From Ramlibacter alkalitolerans (GTDB taxonomy: Bacteria > Pseudomonadota > Gammaproteobacteria > Burkholderiales > Burkholderiaceae_C), in NCBI RefSeq assembly GCF_016722765.1, contig NZ_JAEQND010000013.1, forward strand, positions 1-64,000: a stretch of 64,000 nucleotides of DNA, in the 5' to 3' direction. The position numbers were made by a program, and so were the translations under genes. Position 1 is the stretch's first letter, and each line of letters begins with the position of its first letter. This document shows, piece by piece, positions 14,996-23,279 of this stretch. A model generated the notes under the pieces. It was not told where the DNA came from and ran no database searches. It was given only the letters and a program-made list of their open reading frames with translations.

Positions 14996-15020
14996 CGACG
15001 AGCCCTGTCGTTAGCTATAC
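14992..15020 (+). promoter_or_regulatory. CTAYAC-class promoter before 15056, divergent pair
   Basis: Weak CCGCCG (14992-14997), 17 bp, CTATAC (15015-15020). Back to back with the promoter at 14967, sharing four bases of the -35 region. Confidence 0.5.
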
Positions 15021-15055
15021 AGATGAATCCGGTCTTGCGCGCTTAGACTGGGCCC

Positions 15056-15571
15056 ATGTCGTGGCGCAGCCGAATCCCGAAGCAGTTCCAGGAGCCTGTC
15101 GATAACGCCCTTGCGTGGGCCAAAGGGCTGCTGGAATCCGGGAACACCGTGCCGGCTCGGTTCTTTGTCGGTAATAGCGACACCGGTGAGCTCTTCGAGG
15201 TGACGATTGACACCGTGGACCCGGATGGGCGCGCGCGGGCTGTCCACCAGGCGCGCCTCTTGGCCGCCATGCATCACGCTGACTTCGTGGTGAGCGTCAT
15301 CGAGGCGTGGGCGCTGCCCGCGAAGGACATGCCCAGGCACTCAGACATCCTGGAGCAATACGGGTCGCTTGCGGCCTACCCCGGGCGCCAGGACGTGCTG
15401 GCGGTGCAGCTGGAGACGCACGAAGGCATCTTCAGCCTACAGGCGCCTATTCGGCCCAAGCCGCCTTCCAAGAAGAAGCGCGTGCTCGCAGAGGTTGTGC
15501 TGCTGCAGGCGGACGCCGCCGTGGGGCAGCTGGCCAACGTCTTGCCGGCGCCGCCCGAGTCGCTCCACTAG
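15056..15571 (+). CDS. Soluble protein, unknown
   Basis: 171 aa from ATG 15056. The sequence begins with a helix (FQEPVDNALAWAKGLLE), then strand-like stretches (PARFFVGNSDTGELFEVTIDTV), helices (HQARLLAAMHHADFVVSVIEAW) and a basic linker (PKPPSKKKRV). No known motif, no signal peptide. Own CTAYAC-class promoter divergent from 14930. Function unknown. Confidence 0.65.
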   Translation: MSWRSRIPKQFQEPVDNALAWAKGLLESGNTVPARFFVGNSDTGELFEVTIDTVDPDGRARAVHQARLLAAMHHADFVVSVIEAWALPAKDMPRHSDILEQYGSLAAYPGRQDVLAVQLETHEGIFSLQAPIRPKPPSKKKRVLAEVVLLQADAAVGQLANVLPAPPESLH

Positions 15572-15636
15572 AGCCCGCCAACCCCTCGAGCTTCGCGGGC
15601 TTCCAGCTTTCGAGGCGCACTTGTGTACCGGTTACA

Positions 15637-15665
15637 GCACCCGTTGCCGCCCCGGGTAGCTATAC
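15637..15665 (+). promoter_or_regulatory. CTAYAC-class promoter before 15691
   Basis: GCACCC (15637-15642), 17 bp, CTATAC (15660-15665), then G. Confidence 0.8.
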
Positions 15666-15690
15666 GAAGGCAACAACACCTGGAGCCTCA

Positions 15691-15942
15691 ATGAAGCTGT
15701 CGGAATCCGTTCGCCCCTTGTCGCCCTTCAGGCGGCGTGCACTCTGCAAGAGCGGGCTCGCATTCGGCCTTGCGGTGGCCATCCCCTGCATCGCACCTTT
15801 GCTGCCGCTACCCGACTGTCAGCAGGGTCTTGTTCCGGCCTTGGGTTCCGTGCTCACGGTGGCCTCTGCCGCCGCGGCCATGGGTTGGTGGGGCATGAGG
15901 AACCTGGAGTTCGCCCTGGCGGTTCGCTTTCCCCCGGCCTGA
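15691..15942 (+). CDS. Small two-helix membrane protein
   Basis: 83 aa. ATG 15691 is chosen because GGAG lies just before it and the promoter ends at 15665, although the frame is open upstream. A basic N-terminus (PFRRRALCKSG) is followed by LAFGLAVAIPCIAPLLPL and LVPALGSVLTVASAAAAMGWWGM, two membrane helices joined by a short loop with a cysteine. Function unknown. Confidence 0.65.
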   Translation: MKLSESVRPLSPFRRRALCKSGLAFGLAVAIPCIAPLLPLPDCQQGLVPALGSVLTVASAAAAMGWWGMRNLEFALAVRFPPA

Positions 15943-16010
15943 AAGAAGTGGCGCGGCTTCTTGACCGCGCCAGCGCTTCGTCGGCGCCTTGCCTAGAGGG
16001 CCCTGCAGCG

Positions 16011-16448
16011 TTAGCCCGCCAGCTCCTCGAGCTTCGCGCGGGCTTCCCTCTTCCCGAGCTTCCGCGCCGCCGCGATGGCTTCCAGTTGCCTTTGCCGCGG
16101 CCTGGCCTGGCCGTGCTCCCATTTGTAGACGGAGAGTGAGCTGACTCCGAGAAGCTTGGCGAAGTCCGCAGCCGAGAGCTCCAGCTTCTGGCGCTGCTTG
16201 GCGAAGCGCTCAGGGCTCCACCGAAGCTGGCGGCCGTCTTCTGCCGGTGCCGGCTCGGCAGGCTGGACCTTTGCCACGTGCCTGGCCTGCACCTTCAGCT
16301 GCCGCTGCAGGCCCGCGACGTCTCTCTTGAGCGCCGCAATTTCGTGGCGGTAGCCCGCGACAGCCTTCTTCAGGCCTTCCGTCTCTGCGCGGAGCTCCTT
16401 GCGTGCAATCCGCGACATCTCGGTCTTCAATACAGCTGCGACGTTCAA
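16011..16448 (-). CDS. XRE-family helix-turn-helix regulator with coiled coil
   Basis: 145 aa from TTG 16446-16448 (GGAAGGA before it), giving MNVAAVLKTEMSRIARKELR; the ATG further up has no site. A coiled coil (about 20-60) precedes a C-terminal HTH: FAKQRQKLELSAADFAKLLGVSSLSVYKWEHGQARPRQRQLEAIAA, an XRE-type DNA-binding domain. This coiled-coil plus XRE layout is common in proteobacterial regulators. It is divergent from the gene at 16573, with AT-rich DNA between that may be its operator. Confidence 0.82.
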   Translation of the reverse strand: MNVAAVLKTEMSRIARKELRAETEGLKKAVAGYRHEIAALKRDVAGLQRQLKVQARHVAKVQPAEPAPAEDGRQLRWSPERFAKQRQKLELSAADFAKLLGVSSLSVYKWEHGQARPRQRQLEAIAAARKLGKREARAKLEELAG

Positions 16449-16572
16449 ACGACTTGTTCCTTCCAAAGTTCGATGGCTCACAATCATAGGGCCCGAAAAA
16501 TGCAATTTTGTTGTTATAGCGCAGGCAGACCGTCAATGCATAGGCCGCCGTTGAGCACCTAAACTTCATCAC

Positions 16573-16887
16573 ATGACCAATTCGGTTGAAATCATGCTTC
16601 TTGGCGCAGGCGGCATCGCGGCTGGCGAGCTCCGCGAATGCGAGCGCGTCTTCCTGGCCGCACTCGTCGACAAGTTCGGCTCCGAGCGTGATGTGGCGGC
16701 TGCTTACTGGGCGTGGCAGCGTGCGTGCGAGCTGACCGACGACACAGACCCCGCCCGGTGGCCAGTGAATGAACGCGCCACCATCGAGCGGTGGGAAGGC
16801 GCGTGCTCGTTTGCTCGCGAGAAGGCCCTGCGCGACCAGAAGCTCCCCGACGCGTACTTCGACGTGTCGCTGCCGTTCGAGCCGTAG
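16573..16887 (+). CDS. Small soluble protein, unknown
   Basis: 104 aa, mostly helical (CERVFLAALVDKFGSERDVAAAYWAWQRACELT), acidic, without membrane segment or named motif. It is transcribed divergently from the XRE regulator across a 124-bp AT-rich gap, so it is a candidate target of that regulator (inference). A hairpin follows at 16901. Confidence 0.6.
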   Translation: MTNSVEIMLLGAGGIAAGELRECERVFLAALVDKFGSERDVAAAYWAWQRACELTDDTDPARWPVNERATIERWEGACSFAREKALRDQKLPDAYFDVSLPFEP

Positions 16888-16900
16888 CTTTCGATTCAGG

Positions 16901-16926
16901 GCACCAGGGGCTCTTTACCCTGGTGC
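16901..16926 (+). terminator. Inverted repeat after 16887
   Basis: Perfect GCACCAGGG / CCCTGGTGC stem with an 8-base loop. No T run follows, so it may be a weak terminator or a protein-binding site. Confidence 0.45.
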
Positions 16927-16945
16927 GGCGAGCATTTGGCGCCTA

Positions 16946-16974
16946 GCACCGGTGCGGGCCCCTGTTCTCTATAT
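16946..16974 (+). promoter_or_regulatory. CTAYAC-class promoter before 17006
   Basis: GCACCG (16946-16951), 17 bp, CTATAT (16969-16974). Confidence 0.7.
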
Positions 16975-17005
16975 GGTTAGTCGCAACCATCACAGAGCCC
17001 GCCCA

Positions 17006-17134
17006 ATGCTCCACTTCTTCATCGCCGTCGGCCTGACGCTCGTTGCCGTCACCATCGGCTGGCTCGCCGCTGCCAGCAGGCTGAATTCCGAACCGGAGTG
17101 GCATCGCTTCAACGGGGACAGAGCGCCGTTCTAG
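17006..17134 (+). CDS. Single-pass membrane miniprotein
   Basis: 42-aa ORF: MLHFFIAVGLTLVAVTIGWLAAASR is one hydrophobic helix, followed by a short polar tail (EPEWHRFNGDRAPF). It is supported by a CTAYAC-class promoter 32 bp upstream and by the N-terminal hydrophobic pattern, not by homology. Its promoter and that of the next gene bracket it, so it is a separate unit. Confidence 0.5.
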   Translation: MLHFFIAVGLTLVAVTIGWLAAASRLNSEPEWHRFNGDRAPF

Positions 17135-17150
17135 CCGGCCTTTCGCTATA
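17122..17150 (+). promoter_or_regulatory. CTAYAC-class promoter before 17252
   Basis: GCGCCG (17122-17127), 17 bp, CTATAC (17145-17150), then G. The start codon is about 100 bp away, the longest leader of the set. Confidence 0.65.
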
Positions 17151-17251
17151 CGTGGAACGTCGACGACTAAAAAACCCGTTTCCTGGTGCGACAGGATGGT
17201 TCTTAAGTTGTCATACCTAGAACGCAAGCCAAAAAACCCGGGGAGCACAAA

Positions 17252-19132
17252 ATGTTCAGCCTCATCGTCACCATCCTTAGCATCGCGCTCGTCGCGGCGC
17301 TGGCGCTGGCGACCCTCTATTACGGTGGTTCGGTGTGGAACCGAGCCTTCACCGACATCGGTGCCAACAAGACCGTGAACTACGCGTCGCAGGTCATCGG
17401 CGCGGCGGAGCTGTTCAAGGCGCAGCGCGGCGTCTGGCCCCGTGATGTTCGCGACTTGGTGCCGGACTACCTCTCGGCCGCGGGCGCGGACTGGACGTCC
17501 GTCAGCCCCGATACCCCGCAGTACGCGCTCAAGTCTGGTGAGTCCGCGAAGACCTGCGCGGCCATCAACCAGAAATACACCGGCGCTGCCGTCATCCACG
17601 AGGCTGCGGACCCGAATCGCACCGTGCAGTGCTTCGGCAGTGCCGGCCTGTTCACCGTGGTGGCGCAAGTTCCCGGCCAAGGCGTTCTCCTGACGACCGC
17701 CACCCTGCGCTCCGCAATCGGCGGCACGGCAAAGGTCCTGCCTGGCGGCGGCCTCGTGGTGGACCCGGATGCGCCGCCGGTGGAGCCGCCGGTCATCGAA
17801 CCCCCGCCCGCACCGCAGCCGTCGGCCAGCATCACCGGCGACCTCTCGTTCGGTGAGCTGAACGTGCTGGACGAAACCGACACGCGCGTGGCGACGCTGA
17901 CCAACACCGGAACGGTCACCCTCGACCTTCTGGGCATCACGCTGACGACCGCGGACTACCGTGTCACCAGCGACTGCCCGTCGCTGCTGCCGGCTGGCGC
18001 TTCCTGCGCCGTGAGCGTCACCTTCGACCCGAACGTCGCTGGCGAGCGCCCCGACGTGCTGACCGTCTCCGCGACCGGCATGGCGGACCAGAGCCTGGCC
18101 GTAAGGGGTTCCGCCTATGCGAACAGCGCGGAGTTCGATGCCGGCGCCCTCGACTTCGGCGCGACCCTCTTCGGTACGGCTGCTGCGCCGAAGACAGTCT
18201 CGCTCACGAATACGGGCGACCACCCGATGACGCTCGGCACGCCGGATGTTGCAGGGCCCTTCGCAGTTGCGAGCACTACTTGCGGCACTTCGCTGGCCGC
18301 TGGCTCCTCGTGCACCTTCACGGTAACGTACGCCCCCACGGTGTCGGACGGTGCAAGTGAGCCTGGCACCCTGGCGGTGTCGAACAAGGCCGGCCTCAGT
18401 GCCATCCAGCTTGCCGGCCGCGGGGTCGACGCTGCCGGCTACATCATGGCGGAAGGTGCGGCGCTGTTCGAGCAAGCGCAGATTCCGGAGAACAGTCCGA
18501 CTGCTCTCGCCACAGCTGTTGTCCCCCTGGATACCGGGGCTCCCGCTTCGCTGCAAGCGCGCGTCGGTGTGTGGCAAGCCAAAGATGACGTGACGCCTGG
18601 CGCATATCGCTCCACGTCGGCCGGCGGAGCCGTGGGCTGCAGCACGGGCCAGTACATGGTCACCCGGGTGCAGAGGCTTAACCACCTGCGTCAGTTCGTG
18701 TACGACGCGAACCCCCTCGGGATGGTGACGTCGGCAGGGCCGGCTACTGGCAGCACGGCTTGGCTCCTCATCGACCAGGGCTGCTATGCCGGAACGGCGA
18801 CCGTCCCGGGAGTGAACAAGACCGCCAGCACGTTGAGCACGAGTTCCGCCGCACCGACTGTCGGCACCACGGTTGCTGGCACCTGGACGACCTGGGGGGT
18901 GGGATACACCGACCTGGCTTCGACCTCAGTCTGGACTGCTCGCAACAGCTACCCGTACCCGGGTCTGGCCGGGGCTCGGTGGTTTGAGAGCAACACGGTG
19001 GCGGCGTCTGTGTGCGCGACCATCAATGCAAGGCTAGGCTTTGCGGCCGCGCCTACCATCGTAGAGGCTCTCACTGCAGGCGAAGGTTGCTACTCGCCCC
19101 ACAACCGGTACCTGATGGTCTTCATGAAGTAG
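17252..19132 (+). CDS. Pilin-like exported protein with SPD2-type repeat domains
   Basis: 626 aa. An N-terminal hydrophobic helix (MFSLIVTILSIALVAALALATLYYGG) and a segment KTVNYASQVIGAAELFKAQRGVWP resemble a type IV pilin or PilV-like stalk without the usual prepilin cleavage motif. A Pro-rich linker (PPVEPPVIEPPPAPQP, about 170-186) leads to two or three 100-residue SPD2/choice-of-anchor-D type repeats (SFGELNVLDETDTRVATLTNTG; DFGATLFGTAAAPKTVSLTNTG) with paired cysteines. The C-terminal 180 residues are a separate domain rich in Ser/Thr/Trp. Likely a surface or appendage-associated adhesin. A long hairpin terminator follows. Confidence 0.65.
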   Translation: MFSLIVTILSIALVAALALATLYYGGSVWNRAFTDIGANKTVNYASQVIGAAELFKAQRGVWPRDVRDLVPDYLSAAGADWTSVSPDTPQYALKSGESAKTCAAINQKYTGAAVIHEAADPNRTVQCFGSAGLFTVVAQVPGQGVLLTTATLRSAIGGTAKVLPGGGLVVDPDAPPVEPPVIEPPPAPQPSASITGDLSFGELNVLDETDTRVATLTNTGTVTLDLLGITLTTADYRVTSDCPSLLPAGASCAVSVTFDPNVAGERPDVLTVSATGMADQSLAVRGSAYANSAEFDAGALDFGATLFGTAAAPKTVSLTNTGDHPMTLGTPDVAGPFAVASTTCGTSLAAGSSCTFTVTYAPTVSDGASEPGTLAVSNKAGLSAIQLAGRGVDAAGYIMAEGAALFEQAQIPENSPTALATAVVPLDTGAPASLQARVGVWQAKDDVTPGAYRSTSAGGAVGCSTGQYMVTRVQRLNHLRQFVYDANPLGMVTSAGPATGSTAWLLIDQGCYAGTATVPGVNKTASTLSTSSAAPTVGTTVAGTWTTWGVGYTDLASTSVWTARNSYPYPGLAGARWFESNTVAASVCATINARLGFAAAPTIVEALTAGEGCYSPHNRYLMVFMK

Positions 19133-19140
19133 TGACACCC

Positions 19141-19178
19141 AACGGAGAAAAGCCGCCTGAAGGCGGCTTTTCTCCGTT
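19141..19178. terminator. Strong bidirectional terminator
   Basis: Perfect 17-bp stem beginning AACGGAGAAAAGCCGCC with a TGAA loop, flanked by A and T runs within the stem. It lies between convergent genes ending at 19132 and 19189. Confidence 0.9.
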
Positions 19179-19188
19179 GGGCGCTGCC

Positions 19189-19380
19189 CTACTTCCCGGG
19201 ACCTTCCTTCTTCAAGTACTCGCGCACGTTTTCCGCGCGGTCGCCCACCGCCTGCACGGCTTCCTTCAGTTTCTCCGGGGTCACTCCCAGGCTCTTGCTC
19301 CAGTCCCGAAGCTCGTAATCCTGGTGCACGTTGATGCGCTGGCGGTCCTGTCCGCCGGATTTCGGTTTGTCACCAGACAT
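19189..19380 (-). CDS. DUF3606 family protein
   Basis: 63-aa protein. GGQDRQRINVHQDYELRDWSKSLGVTPEKLKEAVQAVG is the typical DUF3606 sequence (G-x-Q-D-R, then E-x-R-x-x-x-K). Family members are short cytoplasmic proteins found widely in proteobacterial chromosomes and plasmids; function unknown. GAAGGAG precedes the ATG. Unlike most neighbours it has no CTAYAC-class promoter. Confidence 0.85.
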   Translation of the reverse strand: MSGDKPKSGGQDRQRINVHQDYELRDWSKSLGVTPEKLKEAVQAVGDRAENVREYLKKEGPGK

Positions 19381-19446
19381 GCGGCGACTCCTTCAGCGGG
19401 AGAACCGATTTTCAGAATCGGGTCCGGTTGAGCCGCTCGGGATGCA

Positions 19447-19475
19447 GCACCTTCGAAGAGCTGCATTCGCTATAC
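19447..19475 (+). promoter_or_regulatory. CTAYAC-class promoter before 19506
   Basis: GCACCT (19447-19452), 17 bp, CTATAC (19470-19475), then G. Confidence 0.78.
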
Positions 19476-19505
19476 GAGGTACGAGCAACTCGACCAGCAC
19501 AGAGC

Positions 19506-19694
19506 ATGTCCCACCGCTATGTTCCCTCGGCCAATTCCGGCGCCACCGACGTCAAGTTCCTGAGCGTGTTCCTCGGGGTAGCCGGCAGCGTCATGCTCGC
19601 GCAAATGGGGTTCATCTCGTGGAGTGCCGCCGGCGCTGCCGCTGCTGCCGTCCTGGTCCTCGGCGCCCTCGCCTTGCGCAGGTGTTTCCGCTGA
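19506..19694 (+). CDS. Small two-helix membrane protein
   Basis: 62 aa from ATG 19506. VKFLSVFLGVAGSVMLAQMGFIS and SAAGAAAAAVLVLGALALRRCF are two membrane helices in a hairpin, ending with a basic tail. Own CTAYAC-class promoter 30 bp upstream and a terminator after it: a complete monocistronic unit. Function unknown. Confidence 0.65.
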   Translation: MSHRYVPSANSGATDVKFLSVFLGVAGSVMLAQMGFISWSAAGAAAAAVLVLGALALRRCFR

Positions 19695-19718
19695 GAAGTC
19701 TCCGGTAGTTGATAGTTA

Positions 19719-19745
19719 GCCCGCCCTCGTGGCGGGCATTTTCTT
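19719..19745 (+). terminator. Rho-independent terminator
   Basis: GCCCGCC-CTCGT-GGCGGGC followed by ATTTTCTT, 25 bp after the stop at 19694. Confidence 0.85.
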
Positions 19746-19890
19746 GCCTGAAGAGTGCGCGTCCTTCCAGGCCCTGCTCGCACCAGGCGCGCCCAATCCG
19801 GCTTCAGCCGGCTGCCGGCCGTATAGCGAATAGCGCCCTTACCTGCCGGTCTGAAAAAGGACCCACCGCAACAAGACGGAGCCTTCACAC

Positions 19891-21960
19891 ATGCCGACGG
19901 TCATCGCATCCCATGACATTGACTTCTACTCACTGAGCACCCTCACGTGGGCTGCCGCCCTACCCGGGCGAACCCAAGAGGACGTGCGCGCCGTAGTTGC
20001 ATCCATCAGCGATGGAGACCGCGACGGCCGAATCGACATTCTGGACAACGGCACGGTTCGTGGCCAAGCGCTGGAAACTGTCGAAATGGTCGACTGCAAC
20101 GAGGCCGAGCGCCAGTTCCTGGCGAGCTGGCGCGCCGAGTCCGGCGTCCGCATCCATATGGCAGTGGCTGTCGACGGGGAACTCGCCTCATTGAGCCGGG
20201 TGGACGTGAACCAACGCCCGGACGGGGACCGGGCGGCCCTTATCGAGGACGCGTTCGCCGAGCTCGAGGCGACTGTCATTGCGACGGAGAAACTGTACCC
20301 CGTGATGGAAGACGCGAAAGAGTTTTTGGGAGCCGATGCCTTCAACGTGCGCGTAACCGGTCCGGGCGAGTGCACGGTCGAGCCGCTGGGCGAGCAAGAA
20401 AAGGTGGTGTTCAGCGTCAACGGCCAGGCCGGCCCGGGCGTCATCTCTGCCGACAAGATTCTCTCGGACAGCTACCCGGATGATGACAACATCGTGGCGT
20501 TCAAGCCGGCGGAGTTCACCGTGGAAGCGGTGCTGCAGCGTGTTGCCGAGGCCCTGCCCTACACGCCGGCGAAGGACGTGCTGGAGCAGTTCCGTACGGG
20601 ACGCGATGCGCTGCGCGACTGCCTGGCGGACCTCGGCTTGGATGGCGGCGACCTCGACCCGCCGCCCGTCAAGGACTCCGAGCACCCGGTCTTCGTCGCA
20701 CGCGTGGCCAAGCTGGATGCGGTCATGCAGCAGGTGCAGCGTGCACTGGAAAGCTGCGAGGACACGCGCATGCTGGCCGTCTCGCGCCGCGGCGACGGCC
20801 TGTGGGCTGTCGAGAGCCCTGCGGACAACCAGGTGCTGGACATCGACCTGCAACGCACAGGTGACACCAGCATCGTGGGCATGGAGCTGTTCGAGAACGA
20901 CAACCCGGCCGACGACTGCCTGACCATCGTGCCCATTGACGACCTGACGGTGGAAGCTGTCCTCGAGGATGTCGTGGACCGTCTCGGGTACGGCACCGTC
21001 GAAGAGGTTTTGGCGAGCGGCCGTGCGGCTCGTGCCGCGACTGAGCGGCTCGACACCGTAATGGGCGAGGTACAGGCCGCCCTCAAAGCAGACGCTGGCA
21101 CGCAGTTGCTGCACGCTTGGCGCAACGGCGAGGGCTGCTGGCTCGTCGAAAACGAGGAGAACGCCGAGCAGCTGCAGTTCCTGATGGGCCACGAGGACGA
21201 GAACCTCATCGCCGTGGAGCTGTTTCGTGACGACCCCAGCGAGCCGGTGGCCGATAGCTTCGTGCCGCTGGACGCTCGCACTATCACTGCCCGCGAGGTG
21301 GTGGAGCAGGTTGTGAGCCAGCTGCAGTGCGGCGGCGTGGAAAGCATCCTGGAGAGCGGCCGCACCGAGGCCGAGCGCCTGGCCCTCGTGAAGGAAGCTG
21401 AAGCCATGGGCTTCACCGGTGACGTGAGCTTCGAGGACGCCAGCTGCACGTTCCTGCAGAAGGACCTCTCGGCCGCTTATCCGGGGTTGAGCGCCGTCAT
21501 CGCCACGCCGCTGACCGACGACCCCGACTACCCGGTGATGCACGCCATCGAGTTCCGCCTGCGCGATGAAGAGCTCTCCGGCGCCAAGGGCTTCTACGGC
21601 TCGCATGAGACCGGTGCCGCAGCGGTGTCCGGCGCCCTGCACGAGGTGCAGTACATGGAGCAGTACCTGCCGCAGGCTGTGGCCCTGGCCACCGCGCGCG
21701 ACAACCCGGCTCCGGCCGTGGAACAGGTGCCCGGCCCCGGCTACGTCGTCGTGCTCTCGCGCACCGAGGCTGGCATCAAGGCGTCGGCGCAGCTGCGCGA
21801 AGGCGACACCATCCTGCAGCGCATGGACATCGTGGCGCCGGACAAGGAGCAGGCGGTGAAGCTGGCCAAGGAAGCCATCCGCGCTGCCATCGCGTCCGGC
21901 AAGGCCCTGGACGCGCCGCAGAAGGCCGCCAAGGCGTCGAAGAAGGAGCGCAGCCGGTAA
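19891..21960 (+). CDS. Modular protein with three internal repeats
   Basis: 689 aa, acidic, cytoplasmic by appearance, family unrecognised. N-terminal (about 1-125) and C-terminal (about 505-689) parts resemble the 351-aa protein encoded next. Between them are three tandem repeats of about 120 residues, each ending in a phrase like D-L-T-V-E-A-V-L-E-D-V-V-D-R-L-G-Y...V-L-A-S-G-R. The C-terminal shared module has KASAQLREGDTILQRMDI and AVKLAKEAIRAAIASGKAL, then a basic tail. The leader carries GTATAGC, the reverse complement of the usual -10 box, but no forward promoter was found. Confidence 0.75.
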   Translation: MPTVIASHDIDFYSLSTLTWAAALPGRTQEDVRAVVASISDGDRDGRIDILDNGTVRGQALETVEMVDCNEAERQFLASWRAESGVRIHMAVAVDGELASLSRVDVNQRPDGDRAALIEDAFAELEATVIATEKLYPVMEDAKEFLGADAFNVRVTGPGECTVEPLGEQEKVVFSVNGQAGPGVISADKILSDSYPDDDNIVAFKPAEFTVEAVLQRVAEALPYTPAKDVLEQFRTGRDALRDCLADLGLDGGDLDPPPVKDSEHPVFVARVAKLDAVMQQVQRALESCEDTRMLAVSRRGDGLWAVESPADNQVLDIDLQRTGDTSIVGMELFENDNPADDCLTIVPIDDLTVEAVLEDVVDRLGYGTVEEVLASGRAARAATERLDTVMGEVQAALKADAGTQLLHAWRNGEGCWLVENEENAEQLQFLMGHEDENLIAVELFRDDPSEPVADSFVPLDARTITAREVVEQVVSQLQCGGVESILESGRTEAERLALVKEAEAMGFTGDVSFEDASCTFLQKDLSAAYPGLSAVIATPLTDDPDYPVMHAIEFRLRDEELSGAKGFYGSHETGAAAVSGALHEVQYMEQYLPQAVALATARDNPAPAVEQVPGPGYVVVLSRTEAGIKASAQLREGDTILQRMDIVAPDKEQAVKLAKEAIRAAIASGKALDAPQKAAKASKKERSR

Positions 21961-21978
21961 GCCCGGTCGACCGGCAAG

Positions 21979-22002
21979 AGCCGCCTTTGGGCGGCTTTCT
22001 TC
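21979..22002 (+). terminator. Rho-independent terminator
   Basis: AGCCGCC-TTT-GGGCGGCT hairpin with TTCTT, 18 bp after the stop at 21960. Confidence 0.82.
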
Positions 22003-22090
22003 GTGAGGCCGTATAGCAAACACGACCCCTCGCAGCGGGTCGAAACAAGGTCTGCGCCGCCTGTGGCGCCCGAACCTGAAGCGAGCCCCA

Positions 22091-23146
22091 ATGCCGCACA
22101 TCAACTCCGCCTACTTCTTCGACCTCAATCCGGGCGCGCAGCTCAGCGACCTGGCTCGCTCCAAGTTCGAGAGCCTGCCCAAGGAAGTGCAGGAGAACGT
22201 GACCGCGGCCCTGGCGCGCCTGGCGCCCGGCGACCAAAGCGGCTTCGTTGAGGTGCTGCGAAGCGGCGCGGTGCAGGCTCACTGCGAAAAGCAGGTTTCC
22301 CTGAAAGACGCCGAGTCCATCCCGGGACTCGATGCATCCGACGCCTGCTACCTGCGTGAGGCTGGTCACGAGAGCGGCACCCTCACCTACTACGCGCTGG
22401 CTCAGTACGGGGTGGTCTGTGCCGGTGTCCGCCTGACGGCAGCACCCATGAGCGCAGTGGAGCTGGAAGACCACTTCCCTGCACTGGAGCAGATTCTCGA
22501 CACGTACATCTACGACGTGGAGCGCGGGCGCATCCCCCGTCTCCAGACCGAATCGGAGATGAAGAAGCTGGCCGCAGAAGCGGAGAGCGCCGGCTGGACC
22601 GTCCGCAGCCTGCACTGGGCTGACCGGGAAGGCAGCCGGCTGACCAAGGACTTCTCGCACGTCGAGCCGGGCCTGGAGCTGGTGCTGCGCACGTCCTATG
22701 AGGACCATGACCGGGACGTGCTCGCCTTCACGGAGTTCACGCTGGCCGGCAAAGCCCTGGAGTTCCAGGACATCAACGTGCACGCAACGATTTTCGGAGC
22801 CCTGCGCGAAGGCATGGCCAAGGCCGACGAGTTCGTGGCGCACCGCCTAGGCGAAGTGAAGGCCCGGGTGGCCGCCGACAAGGAAGCAGCGCTCGTTGAG
22901 GTTGTTCCCAGCTACTCGGTGCGAGCGACCTCGCGCGCGGACGTCACCGGCGTGTACCGTGCATCTGCGCAGCTGCGCCGCGGGGACGAAATCCTGCAGC
23001 GTAAGGAGTTCGCGCACCCGGTCAGGGACGAGGCCGTCAAGCTGGCCGTGGCGGCCGTGAGGAAGGCCGTCGCAACCGGCGCCGAGCTGAGCGCCGAAGC
23101 AAAGCCCGCGCGGGCGCGCTTCCGCCACAAAGGCGCCGAGCGCTGA
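22091..23146 (+). CDS. Modular protein, short paralogue of 19891
   Basis: 351 aa. N-terminal FFDLNPGAQLSDLARSKFESLPKEVQENVTAALARLAPGD and C-terminal YRASAQLRRGDEILQRKEFAHPVRDEAVKLAVAAVRKAVATGAEL correspond to the ends of the 689-aa neighbour, without its three central repeats. The middle (AGWTVRSLHWADREGSRLTKDFSHVEPGLELVL) also aligns with the neighbour's region after the repeats. It has a basic C-terminal tail. Its leader carries the same reversed GTATAGC sequence. Tandem duplication followed by repeat gain or loss is the simplest history. Function unknown. Confidence 0.75.
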   Translation: MPHINSAYFFDLNPGAQLSDLARSKFESLPKEVQENVTAALARLAPGDQSGFVEVLRSGAVQAHCEKQVSLKDAESIPGLDASDACYLREAGHESGTLTYYALAQYGVVCAGVRLTAAPMSAVELEDHFPALEQILDTYIYDVERGRIPRLQTESEMKKLAAEAESAGWTVRSLHWADREGSRLTKDFSHVEPGLELVLRTSYEDHDRDVLAFTEFTLAGKALEFQDINVHATIFGALREGMAKADEFVAHRLGEVKARVAADKEAALVEVVPSYSVRATSRADVTGVYRASAQLRRGDEILQRKEFAHPVRDEAVKLAVAAVRKAVATGAELSAEAKPARARFRHKGAER

Positions 23147-23164
23147 GCGGCGACACACCACACG

Positions 23165-23194
23165 AAAAAGCCGCCCCTGGGGCGGCTTTGTCTT
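23165..23194 (+). terminator. Rho-independent terminator
   Basis: AAGCCGCCCC-TGGGGCGGCTT hairpin with TTTGTCTT, 18 bp after the stop at 23146. Confidence 0.82.
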
Positions 23195-23279
23195 CAAGCG
23201 GGGGCGCTCATGGAACAGGCGCAGTTTGCTTCCACTGCGCTGCTCAGCCCGGGGCCGGCTCTGGCTGCGCCGTGCCGCT

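Noticed and set aside
16943..18685. 580-residue minus-strand frame
   Set aside because: Antisense to the pilin-like SPD2-repeat protein; basic, low-complexity product.
20188..22104. 638-residue minus-strand frame
   Set aside because: Antisense to the 689-aa modular protein whose repeats and paralogue confirm the plus frame.
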